Source: Arenibacter aquaticus | GTDB taxonomy: Bacteria > Bacteroidota > Bacteroidia > Flavobacteriales > Flavobacteriaceae | Assembly (NCBI RefSeq): GCF_003957295.1 | Contig: NZ_RQPJ01000003.1 | Location: 441,135-505,134 of the forward strand | Length of the DNA: 64,000 nt | Direction of reading: 5' to 3' | Shown: positions 1 through 9,113 of the stretch, one piece after another | How positions within the stretch are numbered: position 1 is the stretch's first letter | Layout of the letters: every line of letters starts with the position of its first letter | Made by a program: the position numbers and the translations under genes | The notes under the pieces: model-generated | The model's input: the letters and a program-made list of their open reading frames with translations, nothing else | Told to the model about the DNA's origin: nothing | The model's database searches: none

Positions 1-115
1 TGCCCACCATATCGCCCATTTGCTCCCCAATACTGTCCGGATAGGCGTTCAGCATCACCCCGTTCATAAGTTGATCTTCGCTATTGGATTGCAAACTGTT
101 TTTTTGGTCAAACAT
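1..115 (-). CDS. Probable GH13_18 sugar phosphorylase, 5' end only (partial)
   Basis: The first 38 codons of a gene that runs off the left edge are readable on the minus strand, starting at an ATG at 113-115. The visible peptide contains the stretch GVMLNAYPDSIGEQMGDMVG. That resembles the N-terminus of sucrose-phosphorylase-type GH13 enzymes, which typically open with a LITYPDSLG or LNAYPDSIG strand. Such enzymes split sucrose or a related glucoside with phosphate to give glucose 1-phosphate. The gene lies 47 bases downstream of the sugar kinase on the same strand, so the two probably form an operon in which the kinase phosphorylates the released hexose. A later in-frame ATG at 65-67 is an alternative start. 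The family call rests on a short N-terminal match and is inference. Confidence 0.45.
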   Translation of the reverse strand, partial: MFDQKNSLQSNSEDQLMNGVMLNAYPDSIGEQMGDMVG

Positions 116-162
116 AAATATTTGCCGTTAACTATATTCTCTGTATTCCGGACAATGCGGTT

Positions 163-1101
163 CTATAAGATCTTGGACAACAGATCCATGTCATCAGGAA
201 AGTTTCCCACATACTGCAGTTTTAAAGCTGCTAGGTTCAACCCCACTTTTAAACATTGCTCCAGGGGTTTTTCGTTTAAATAAGCAAACAAAAACCCGGA
301 CCAAAAAGCGTCTCCCGCCCCCGTAGCATCCTGTATTTTGTTCACCTTAAGGGCCGGTAAATTAATAATGCCCTGTCCGTTTTGGGATAGCTTTACCCCC
401 TCACTACCAAGGGTTAAACATACAGTTCCCACCCCTTCTGAATGAAAAAAATTAAAGATCTCATCGTGGGACAAGCTTTGTCCGAACAAGCGTTGCATAT
501 CGTCCTCACTAATCTTCACCAAGGGGTTAAATTTACAATATGCCTTAATAATCCGAAGTGCTTTATCCTGACTCTCCCAGAGTTTATTGGCATAATTTAG
601 GTCTATACTTAAAGTACATCCTAAATTAAAGGCTTCTTCCGCCATTTTTAAAATAGTAGCCTGTGCAGGTTCCTTACTAAGGGCAAAACAGCTGGTATGA
701 AATATGTTGGTCTTTTCTAAGGTGCAAACCGTAATTTGGTTTTCAGCAATATGACAATCGGCATAGCGGAAGGGTAGAAAATCAGGGGTATCAACTGTAC
801 GGGACACAAAAATCACCGTAGTTGGGGTGTCTTGGATTTTTCTAATGAAATCTACATTTACATTGGCTGCTCTTAGCTTATTTAAAATATAGTCTCCAAA
901 GCCATCCTCTCCCACAGTGGCAACCAAAGCGGCATGCAATCCCAATCTGGCTGCATTCATGGCCACATTGGATGGGGATCCTCCAACATATCTATGATAA
1001 TCCCGAGTGTCATTGATTAGTGCTCCCTCTTGATGACCAATGAAATCTATTAGTACTTCCCCCACACAAAGTATGTCTATTTCCTTAGTGCTACTTTCCA
1101 A
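163..1101 (-). CDS. PfkB-family carbohydrate kinase, fructokinase-like
   Basis: A 312-residue ribokinase/PfkB-family kinase, expected to phosphorylate a hexose such as fructose with ATP in the cytoplasm. The N-terminal ILCVGEVLIDFI strand and the YVGGSPSNVAMNAARLG substrate-binding signature (about residues 38-54) are present. So is the C-terminal DATGAGDAFWSGFL signature with the catalytic aspartate. No ATG lies upstream in frame: the ORF opens after a TAA at 1138-1140 and the best start is TTG at 1099-1101, directly before the conserved fold. It precedes the GH13_18-like phosphorylase on the same strand and faces the LacI regulator gene, fitting a sucrose or glucoside utilisation operon. 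The exact sugar is inferred from neighbours. Confidence 0.8.
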   Translation of the reverse strand: MESSTKEIDILCVGEVLIDFIGHQEGALINDTRDYHRYVGGSPSNVAMNAARLGLHAALVATVGEDGFGDYILNKLRAANVNVDFIRKIQDTPTTVIFVSRTVDTPDFLPFRYADCHIAENQITVCTLEKTNIFHTSCFALSKEPAQATILKMAEEAFNLGCTLSIDLNYANKLWESQDKALRIIKAYCKFNPLVKISEDDMQRLFGQSLSHDEIFNFFHSEGVGTVCLTLGSEGVKLSQNGQGIINLPALKVNKIQDATGAGDAFWSGFLFAYLNEKPLEQCLKVGLNLAALKLQYVGNFPDDMDLLSKIL

Positions 1102-1617
1102 ATTATATTGGTTTTTCCGGTCAAAGTTTGTGTTGTTTTAGTCCAAAATGATACCCATTAGGTACTAATAATTTTGTTTTAATGGCTGTGTGATGACCAT
1201 GATATTTATCTTAAATCCTGGCGCTTCTGCTTGGTTTCTTCTTCTAAAATATCAGTCTGTGAATCATCTAAATACAGTAGTATTAAAATGTACAATGGTA
1301 AAGAGTAAAAGAGCTAACATAGTGCTACCACTATATCAACTCTAATTACACTACACTTGAAAAATCAACCAACCAACCAATAAAATTTATATCATAGAGC
1401 GTGGCATACGGCACATAATTTGCCCACCCGCTCATTTAAAAGTAATCAGGTTCAAAAAAATAATTCCTCCTTCAAAATTCCCTACACCTCAAATTCCCTA
1501 CTTGTAATTTGTGATAGTGCTGGCATCTAGGGACTACTCAATACCAACATGGTAATTATTTGCTTTTACTATACCGCAATTTAAATCCTGTTCATTACAA
1601 TAATTGGATTTTTTTAA
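1102..1617. other. Intergenic region between kinase and LacI genes
   Basis: About 500 AT-rich bases with no credible ORF separate the divergent kinase and regulator genes. It must contain the promoter of the kinase-phosphorylase operon. I saw no further copy of the 16-base operator found at its right-hand edge. Confidence 0.6.
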
Positions 1618-1654
1618 TCGAAAACGTTTTCGATATCAACGAAAACGTTTTCGA
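1618..1654. promoter_or_regulatory. Tandem LacI-family operator palindromes
   Basis: A perfect 16-base palindrome TCGAAAACGTTTTCGA occupies 1618-1633. A second copy of its 14-base core, CGAAAACGTTTTCG, occupies 1640-1653. The two centres are 21 bases apart, about two helical turns, so dimers would bind the same face of the DNA. A central CG in an A/T-flanked palindrome is the classic LacI/GalR-family operator form. The sites lie 50-85 bases upstream of the regulator start, so autoregulation and control of the divergent kinase operon are likely (inference). Confidence 0.8.
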
Positions 1655-1702
1655 ATTTCATTTTTTTATTATCTTTATATAAGAAAATTCATCAATTTAC
1701 CA

Positions 1703-2728
1703 ATGAAGCCTGTAACCCTAAAGCAAATAGCAGAGCAACTGAACATTTCTGTAACTACCGTATCCAAAGCACTTAAGGATTATCCGGATATCAGCAAAAA
1801 AACAAAGGCAATGGTTAAGGAATTGGCAAAGACCCTTAACTACAAACCCAATGCTTTTGCGGTAAACCTAAGAACCAAGGAATCCAAAACCGTTGGCCTT
1901 ATAATCCCCGAAATTGTCCATCATTTTTTCTCTAATGTCATAAAGGGTATAATTGCGCAGGCAGAAAAAAAAGGCTATTTGGTAATTATTCTACAGTCTA
2001 ACGAATCCTACGAATTGGAAAAAAAACAAATTGATCTACTTCTTAGGCAACGGGTAGATGGTATTTTGATCTCCTTGGCCAACGGTTCTGCCGAATTTCA
2101 TCATCTAAACGAAGTCATGGCACAGGACAAACCATTGGTGATGTTCGATAAGATCGCGAAAATTGTACAATGCTCCAAAGTAATCATTGATGATAGAAAA
2201 GCAGGCTATGCGGCCACACAACATCTTATAGATACGGGTTGTAAACGTATAGCCCATTTTAGGGGTGCCTTATTGCCACAAAATTCCATCGACCGCTTTC
2301 TTGGCTATAAAAAGGCCTTGCTAGACAACAATATGCCGTACGACCCTTCCATTGTCTATATCTGCCAATGTGGTGACAGAAGTTTTGAAGAAGGCCGTGA
2401 AAACGCCAAACAACTATTAATGGATCACGACGACGTGGACGGTATATTTATCAATACGGACCTTGTTGCCATAGGGGCCATAACCGAATTCAACGAACAA
2501 GGTGTTAAGATTCCAGAAGACATTTCCATTGTAGGGTTCAGTAATTGGTTTATGTCCTCGGTGATCTCCCCTTCCCTGACCACTATAGACCAACCGGGAT
2601 ATGAAATGGGAAAAACAGCCTTTAAACAACTCTACAAGGAAATTCAACAAAAGAAAAAAAACAAAGCCATAACACACAAACAGATTGTACTGGATACCGC
2701 ACTTGTAAAGCGCGCATCTACCAAATAG
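1703..2728 (+). CDS. LacI/GalR-family transcriptional regulator
   Basis: A 341-residue LacI-family repressor. The helix-turn-helix starts immediately at the N-terminus (VTLKQIAEQLNISVTTVSKAL) and is followed by the hinge sequence LNYKPNAFAVNLRT. A periplasmic-binding-protein-like sugar domain begins at KTVGLIIPEI. I chose the ATG at 1703 rather than an upstream in-frame ATG at 1604. The extra 33 residues would be non-homologous and would read straight through the operator palindromes. It lies divergent to the kinase and phosphorylase genes and likely senses a sugar or sugar phosphate from that pathway. The ligand cannot be read from sequence. Confidence 0.9.
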   Translation: MKPVTLKQIAEQLNISVTTVSKALKDYPDISKKTKAMVKELAKTLNYKPNAFAVNLRTKESKTVGLIIPEIVHHFFSNVIKGIIAQAEKKGYLVIILQSNESYELEKKQIDLLLRQRVDGILISLANGSAEFHHLNEVMAQDKPLVMFDKIAKIVQCSKVIIDDRKAGYAATQHLIDTGCKRIAHFRGALLPQNSIDRFLGYKKALLDNNMPYDPSIVYICQCGDRSFEEGRENAKQLLMDHDDVDGIFINTDLVAIGAITEFNEQGVKIPEDISIVGFSNWFMSSVISPSLTTIDQPGYEMGKTAFKQLYKEIQQKKKNKAITHKQIVLDTALVKRASTK

Positions 2729-2851
2729 ACAACTGGCTAAATGCAAGGATAACCTAATTCCTTGCCTAAATCTTCAAAATTACATTCGCTCCAAACCCAA
2801 ATGCCAATCCAAAAATTGCTACATACCTTTTCAGATCCCCAATTATGCCAT

Positions 2852-3754
2852 CTACCCAACATTTCTTGACCCCTCCCTTTCTGGCCCAAAAGCCTTCCAG
2901 GTCTTTTTGCTTACCATAACCACCAAGAAACAAAGGAAACCAATAAGCAATCCTACCAAAAACTCACCTACTATGGCCGGCAATGCCTCTATCCAATGAT
3001 GAAGAAAATCTAGATTGTGTACAAAAATCCCACCTGCTACCAGAACTAAGGCAATGGTTCCAATGACCGATAAACTTTTAACAACTATAGGCAGTGCGGC
3101 AACAAGAAACCTTCCTATACTATCGGATACACTGTGCTTCTTGCCATTCCATTCAATAAGCCTTAGGCCCAAATCATCCATCCTCACTATCATGGCCACA
3201 ATTCCATATACCCCTACTGTTGCTACAAGTGCTATTATGGTCACCACTACTATCTGGGTCGCAATTGGCTGTTCTACCACAGTTCCCAGTGCTATGATCA
3301 CTATTTCTACAGAAAGGATGAAATCGGTAACTATGGCCGACTTAATTTTTTCCTTTTCCAATAGTAAGATTTCCTGCTTTCCCAAGTTGGTCTTTACCTT
3401 CCCTGATTGTGGCTTATGTTTGGGTGCTAAAAAATGATAAATTTTTTCCGCACCTTCATAGGCCAGGTAAAGTCCGCCCAACAACAGGATTATGGTGATG
3501 GCCAAAGGTAAAAAAGCACTGAGCAAAAAGGCTACAGGTAAAATAATCAACTTGTTTAATAAGGACCCTTTGGTAATGGCCCACAGTACTGGAATTTCCC
3601 TTGATGATACAAAACCGGATGCTTTTTCTGCGTTTACCGCCAAATCATCCCCCAAAATACCCGCTGTCTTCTTACCTGCTATTTTGGTCATTGCCCCTAC
3701 GTCATCCATCAAACTGGCAATGTCGTCCAATAACGCAAAAAATCCTGATGCCAT
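2852..3754 (-). CDS. DUF808 (YedI-like) inner-membrane protein
   Basis: A 300-residue multi-pass membrane protein. It opens with MASGFFALLDDIASLMDDVGAMTKIAGKKTAGILGDDLAVNAEKA, a conserved start typical of the DUF808/YedI family. Several hydrophobic helices follow: LIILPVAFLLSAFLPLAI, IITLIALVATVGVYG-like segments, and a C-terminal VGLLIGFLCFLVVMVS helix. The length matches the family. The molecular function is unknown. It is a single-gene unit reading towards the LacI gene, with no visible functional tie to its neighbours. Confidence 0.85.
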   Translation of the reverse strand: MASGFFALLDDIASLMDDVGAMTKIAGKKTAGILGDDLAVNAEKASGFVSSREIPVLWAITKGSLLNKLIILPVAFLLSAFLPLAITIILLLGGLYLAYEGAEKIYHFLAPKHKPQSGKVKTNLGKQEILLLEKEKIKSAIVTDFILSVEIVIIALGTVVEQPIATQIVVVTIIALVATVGVYGIVAMIVRMDDLGLRLIEWNGKKHSVSDSIGRFLVAALPIVVKSLSVIGTIALVLVAGGIFVHNLDFLHHWIEALPAIVGEFLVGLLIGFLCFLVVMVSKKTWKAFGPEREGSRNVG

Positions 3755-4124
3755 ATCTACACTCTTTTAGTTCTTTAATAAATTGGATAGCCTTTCCTCA
3801 CTTACCCCACTAACCGCAACCTTAGCCACTTATTTCCCGCAAATATATTTATAATTCCTACATCTACATTTCAATTGCAACAATAGGTCTTTTTAATAAG
3901 AATAAAAGTCTCTAAAACGTCTTTTGTTGCCCCATTTCCCTTATCGCTTTCCATATGAAGTGGCAATAGGTTGCCCTTAAGGACCCACTACTTTTCTCCC
4001 TTGATAGTGCAGTAGATAATTCCAACAATTTCTTAAACCCCATTATTTAATTTAATAAGTTAGTATAAGAATGGTAAAAGCACCTTTATTTTATTACTAT
4101 TGATGATCTTTGGTCCCCTAAACT
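3755..4124. other. Intergenic region upstream of tamB-like gene
   Basis: About 370 bases between divergent genes (DUF808 on minus, TamB on plus). It is AT-rich and holds no supported ORF, RNA gene or clear hairpin. It presumably contains both promoters. Confidence 0.5.
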
Positions 4125-7100
4125 ATGAATAAGGACAAATCCAACTATCGATTCTTAAAATGGACCGCCAAAGTGCTCTTGGTGCTTGCCAGTTTGTTTA
4201 TCATTTTGGTACTTTTTATTAGAAGCCCCTGGGGACAAAATATAATTGTTACCAAGGCTACTGCTTTTATTGCCGATAAGACTAAAACCAAAGTTGAACT
4301 GGAGCGACTCTATATTACGTTTTCCGGGAATGCCTATTTGGAAAAGCTTTATCTGGAAGACCAAAAAGGAGACACACTCCTTTTTTCAAATAAGCTTGAA
4401 GCTAACATTGCCCTTTCTCCCTTATTGTTCCAAAACAAATTAAACTTACAGTCCCTGGAATGGGATGGCCTGCGCGCTTATATAAGTAGAAAAGCTGATT
4501 CTGATAAATTCAATTTCGACTTTATTGTGGAGGCACTGGTTTCCCAAGACCCCTCCACCCCACCTACCCCAGAGGCTAAGCCTATGGACATAAATATTGG
4601 GACGGTTAAATTATCCGACTTTATAATTGACTACCAAGATGCATACCTAGGTATGGATGGTAATCTTAATTTAGGGCACTTGTTCTTACGTGCCAGGACC
4701 ATAGACCTAAATACCCAACAATTTAACCTGAAGGACCTAGAACTATCAGACACTGCCATTTCATATAAACAGTCCAAGCCTATTGTTTCTGAAAATGAGG
4801 AACCTAGTTCCCTTCCCCTAGTTGGAGTTAACCATTTAAAACTAAACAATGTCCGAGCCAATTATATCTCCATACCTGATAGCCTAAGAGCCAATATCTC
4901 TCTGGGCGATTTTATACTAAAGCTTCCAAGGGCAGACCTAGAAAAGAAGGACGTGGACATACGGATGCTATCCTTAAAGAACACTGATGTAGCCCTTAAT
5001 TTTCTAAAAACACAACACAAACAGCAGGATTCCATCAGTAGTACTCAAGAAAAAATTGACTTTAAATGGCCTGAAATGTTTCTTAAGGCAGATAAATTAC
5101 TTTTGGAAAATAATACTTTTCTGTTTCACTCCAATCATAATACCGCTTCAGAAGCTCAATTTAACCCTAACGATCTTCTTCTTTCCAATATTAGTTTAAG
5201 GGCCAACAACCTCAATTACCATCCCAAAAAAATAGGTTTAAATTTGGACGGATTGTCCTTTACGGACAAAAGTGGCTTTAAGCTTCAAAGACTAGGTTTT
5301 AAGGCCAGGGTTAACGACAATACCGCAAGCATTTCTGAACTGGAGTTACGGACAAATAACAGTTTGTTGGCCGCCGATCTACAAATGGAGTATGCGTCTA
5401 TAAATCAAATGATGCGTTACCCTGAAAAGACATCGATAGACCTACAAATCCCTAAGCTAAGCCTAGCTGTGCAGGATGCATTCTTTTTTCAACCCAACCT
5501 AAGTGAGAACCCTTATATTTCCAGTGCCCAACAGCAACCGTTTACCGGAACCTTAAAGGCAAAAGGCACAGTTAATGAGATGGATCTCCCCAACCTGAAA
5601 TTTGAGTGGGGCAGCAGTTCATTGGTAGCCGAAGGCCAAATTTCCCAACTTATGGAAACCGATTCTATCCGCTTTAATTTCCCAACCCTAAACGCTTCTA
5701 CCACAAGGAGCGATATGGAACAATTTATTTCCATAAAAGACTCCAGCATTGTACTGCCCAAGACAATTTTGGTACAGGCCAAAACCCATGGTAACCTAAA
5801 AGATATTTCTGGGGAGGCATTCCTGAAAATACCGGAAGGCACAGCCCAACTAAAGGGACGTTATACCCAAAAAGACCAGATCAACTTTAACGGGAACCTA
5901 AAAGTGGATAGCCTGCAATTGGGGCAATTAATCAAAAATGATGCCCTAGACATAATAAGTCTTAAAGTTAAGGCTTCAGGAAGTGGCAACAGCCTTGAAA
6001 CATTAAATGCAGAATTTGAATCGGACTTCACACAACTGAAACTAAAAGATTACGATTTCTCCAATCTGAAATTAAAGGGAAATATGGAAGACGGGCACGG
6101 TACTATCAACTTACAATTTAAGGATGAGAACCTAAATTTGGATTCTAAAACAAAATTGACCTTTAATCCCAAGAATTCCAAAGCCTCACTAAACTTAAAT
6201 GTTATTGGTGCCGACCTGCAGGCACTGGGTATCACCAATGAGAACATTAAAGCTGGATTGGACGTGATAGCAAATTTTGAGGGCAATATGAACAACTATG
6301 CCCTAGATGTTCAAATGAACAATGGTATAGCCGTGTATGACAGTCAGCAATATCAAATGGGCAATATCAAGCTTAGCTCCAAAATAGACTCTCTTAGTAC
6401 CAGTGCAAAGATTAATAGCGATTTTATGAATGGTAGATTCACATCCAATGCCTCACCAAAGGGAATCAATAAAGCGCTTGGTCAGCAATTCAAAAATTAT
6501 TTTCAAGATACCATAAAAGTACCCTCCGCATCAGATTCGGTAAAACTTGAAATGAACCTGAACATACATCCCAATGCTCTAATTACCGAGGTCTTTTTAA
6601 GCGATTTGGACCAAATGGACTCCATTCGTGCAAATGCCAGCTTTGACGCCACAACCCAAAACATAAAGGCTACTTTACATGTACCTTATGCCAAATACAA
6701 GGATATTACTATGGACAGTCTAACCCTATCCATTATAGGGGATTCTACCAACCTGAATTTTACTGCCGGACTTGTTAATCTCCTAGCAGACCCGGTACAT
6801 ATAAAAAAAACATATTTGGAAGGGATTTTAAAGAACAAGGAATTACAATTGGATTTTAGTTCATGGGACGAAAAGGAAAAAGTAATGCATATTGCCTCTA
6901 ACTTGAAACTTGCCAAGGACACCACTGTGCTCCAAATAAAGCCTAATGGCCTCCTGTTCAATAAAAAGGAATGGGAGATCCCTCATGACAACCAGATAAC
7001 TTTTGCTCCTAACCACTTAGGTTTGAAGAATGTAAATTTAATCAGGAATTCCCAACAACTAAGATTTGGCAGCGGCCATTCCAGTTCAGAAAAAAAACAG

Positions 7101-9113
7101 CTCTCCATAAACTTCGAGCAATTTAGACTGCAAACCTTCCTGAGCCTGCTTAACCCGGACTCCCCTATTGCTAGCGGATTGGTCAACGGGAATCTTACCA
7201 TAGAAAATCCCTACGGAGCTACAGGAATAGTGGCCGATTATAAAATTAATGACTTGGAAGTAATGCAACACCCCTTGGGCAATTTATCCTTATCAGCCGC
7301 CTCCAAATCCGCAGAACAATATGATTTTAGTCTGGCCCTAAAAGGCAATGGAATAGATACTGATTTAAATGGTGATTTTACGGCAGCAAAAACCGGGGCC
7401 CAACTAAACTTGGATTTGGACATAAACAGAATAGCTCTGAATGTGCTGGAAGGGTTTTCCTTTGGAGCATTGAAAAATACCGATGGATATCTTTCCGGAA
7501 AAATAGATGTTTCAGGTACCACCACTGCCCCACAATACAACGGTAACATTAGTTTTAATGAGGCCGAGTTTAATGTGACCGCATTAAATGCTAATTTTAA
7601 CATAGGGCAGGAAACCTTAAAACTTGATACGGCCGGACTCTATTTGGACAGTTTTGATATAACCGATGCCAATGGGAATAATTTTGTTTTGGACGGCTCC
7701 GTGCTCACAGAAGAAATGCTAAACCCAAAATTTGACCTCAGTCTCAACGCCAAACAATTTCAATTCCTTAATTCCACGAAAAAAGACAACGAATTGTTCT
7801 ACGGAAATGCTAGTTTGGATGCGGATATTACCGTAAAAGGTGATCTAAATCTTCCCATAATAAACGGAAAATTGCGTGTACGCGAAGGTACAACGGTGAC
7901 CTATGTTGTTCCAGAATCGCAATTGGATGTGGAAGAACGTGAGGGCGTAGTTGTTTTTGTAAACCGTCAGCGTCCCGATGCAATACTCACCAGAAATGAA
8001 ACGGAAGAAACTACAACTTTCTTTAGGGGCATGGATGTAAAAGCTATTTTGGAAATAGCCGATGATTCCAAATTCAATATAATTATTGATGAACGAACTG
8101 GAGACAACCTTCAAGTTTCTGGAAATGCCTCCCTTAATCTTAATATGGAACCAAATGGTAGGATACAACTCACGGGCAGGTATAAGCTAAACTCCGGTCA
8201 TTATGAGACCAACCTCTATAACCTGGTTCAAAGAAGGTTCCTTATAAACCCCAATAGCACCATTAGTTGGCAGGGCGACCCTACAGATGCCAAAATGGAT
8301 GTTACTGCGACCTATAAGGTAGAAACTTCTGCCGCTCCCCTTATGTCCAGCGTAGTATCAAGTGAGGATATAAGCGTAACCAGCAAATACCGTCAAGTCC
8401 TTCCATTTTTGGTCTATTTACATGTAGATGGGGAATTATTGGAGCCAAAATTGTCTTTTGGGCTGGATATGCCAGAAGATGAGCAGGGGTCCTTGGGCGG
8501 TGCGGTGTACGGACGAGTCCAACAATTGAACCAGCAGGAGGCCGAACTGAACAAACAGGTTTTTTCCCTCTTGGCCTTAAATCGCTTTTATCCAGATTCG
8601 GGAAGTGATGGCAGCACTGGTGGTACCGCGGCCATTGCAAGGGATAATGTGAACAAAGTATTGTCCGGGGAATTAAACGCCTTTTCAGATAAGATATTCG
8701 GACAATCGGGGTTTGAGCTGGACTTTGATCTGGACAGTTTTACGGACTACCAGGGCGAGAGTCCCCAAGACCGAACCCAATTAAACATCAATGCCCAAAA
8801 GAAATTGTTTAACGACCGCTTGATCGTAACCGCAGGAAGTGCTGTTGATGTAGAAGGGAGTGCGCAGCCAGGACAGGAAGAAACCCCTATTATTGGCAAC
8901 CTAAGCATAGAATATTTACTTACAAAAGACGGCCGCTATAGACTTAAAGGCTTTAGAAAGAACGAGTATGAAAACATCATAGACGGACAATTGATCGTTA
9001 CCGGGGTAGCCCTTATCTTTAATAGGGAATTTAATAGGTTTAGTGAATTGTTCAACCCCTTGAACAATTCCCAATCTGAGGAAGAAAAGGATAAAGAAGA
9101 AATAAAAGAATGA
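4125..9113 (+). CDS. tamB: TamB-like translocation and assembly module protein
   Basis: A 1662-residue envelope protein of the TamB/AsmA-like superfamily, thought to bridge inner and outer membranes and assist outer-membrane protein or lipid transport. A single N-terminal membrane anchor is visible (VLLVLASLFIILVLFI, about residues 16-31). It is followed by an AsmA-like start (residues 50-130) and a long region of repetitive beta-strands. The C-terminal TamB domain (DUF490) includes LDFDLDSFTDYQG and a stretch of alternating strands before a charged tail. Its stop codon overlaps the start of the downstream TamA-like gene by four bases (ATGA), so the two are translationally coupled and almost certainly partners. 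The length is normal for Bacteroidota TamB. Confidence 0.88.
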   Translation: MNKDKSNYRFLKWTAKVLLVLASLFIILVLFIRSPWGQNIIVTKATAFIADKTKTKVELERLYITFSGNAYLEKLYLEDQKGDTLLFSNKLEANIALSPLLFQNKLNLQSLEWDGLRAYISRKADSDKFNFDFIVEALVSQDPSTPPTPEAKPMDINIGTVKLSDFIIDYQDAYLGMDGNLNLGHLFLRARTIDLNTQQFNLKDLELSDTAISYKQSKPIVSENEEPSSLPLVGVNHLKLNNVRANYISIPDSLRANISLGDFILKLPRADLEKKDVDIRMLSLKNTDVALNFLKTQHKQQDSISSTQEKIDFKWPEMFLKADKLLLENNTFLFHSNHNTASEAQFNPNDLLLSNISLRANNLNYHPKKIGLNLDGLSFTDKSGFKLQRLGFKARVNDNTASISELELRTNNSLLAADLQMEYASINQMMRYPEKTSIDLQIPKLSLAVQDAFFFQPNLSENPYISSAQQQPFTGTLKAKGTVNEMDLPNLKFEWGSSSLVAEGQISQLMETDSIRFNFPTLNASTTRSDMEQFISIKDSSIVLPKTILVQAKTHGNLKDISGEAFLKIPEGTAQLKGRYTQKDQINFNGNLKVDSLQLGQLIKNDALDIISLKVKASGSGNSLETLNAEFESDFTQLKLKDYDFSNLKLKGNMEDGHGTINLQFKDENLNLDSKTKLTFNPKNSKASLNLNVIGADLQALGITNENIKAGLDVIANFEGNMNNYALDVQMNNGIAVYDSQQYQMGNIKLSSKIDSLSTSAKINSDFMNGRFTSNASPKGINKALGQQFKNYFQDTIKVPSASDSVKLEMNLNIHPNALITEVFLSDLDQMDSIRANASFDATTQNIKATLHVPYAKYKDITMDSLTLSIIGDSTNLNFTAGLVNLLADPVHIKKTYLEGILKNKELQLDFSSWDEKEKVMHIASNLKLAKDTTVLQIKPNGLLFNKKEWEIPHDNQITFAPNHLGLKNVNLIRNSQQLRFGSGHSSSEKKQLSINFEQFRLQTFLSLLNPDSPIASGLVNGNLTIENPYGATGIVADYKINDLEVMQHPLGNLSLSAASKSAEQYDFSLALKGNGIDTDLNGDFTAAKTGAQLNLDLDINRIALNVLEGFSFGALKNTDGYLSGKIDVSGTTTAPQYNGNISFNEAEFNVTALNANFNIGQETLKLDTAGLYLDSFDITDANGNNFVLDGSVLTEEMLNPKFDLSLNAKQFQFLNSTKKDNELFYGNASLDADITVKGDLNLPIINGKLRVREGTTVTYVVPESQLDVEEREGVVVFVNRQRPDAILTRNETEETTTFFRGMDVKAILEIADDSKFNIIIDERTGDNLQVSGNASLNLNMEPNGRIQLTGRYKLNSGHYETNLYNLVQRRFLINPNSTISWQGDPTDAKMDVTATYKVETSAAPLMSSVVSSEDISVTSKYRQVLPFLVYLHVDGELLEPKLSFGLDMPEDEQGSLGGAVYGRVQQLNQQEAELNKQVFSLLALNRFYPDSGSDGSTGGTAAIARDNVNKVLSGELNAFSDKIFGQSGFELDFDLDSFTDYQGESPQDRTQLNINAQKKLFNDRLIVTAGSAVDVEGSAQPGQEETPIIGNLSIEYLLTKDGRYRLKGFRKNEYENIIDGQLIVTGVALIFNREFNRFSELFNPLNNSQSEEEKDKEEIKE

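Noticed and set aside
2417-2746. 109-residue ORF antisense to the LacI gene
   Set aside because: Fully overlaps a clear LacI-family coding region on the other strand; its sequence has no family features.
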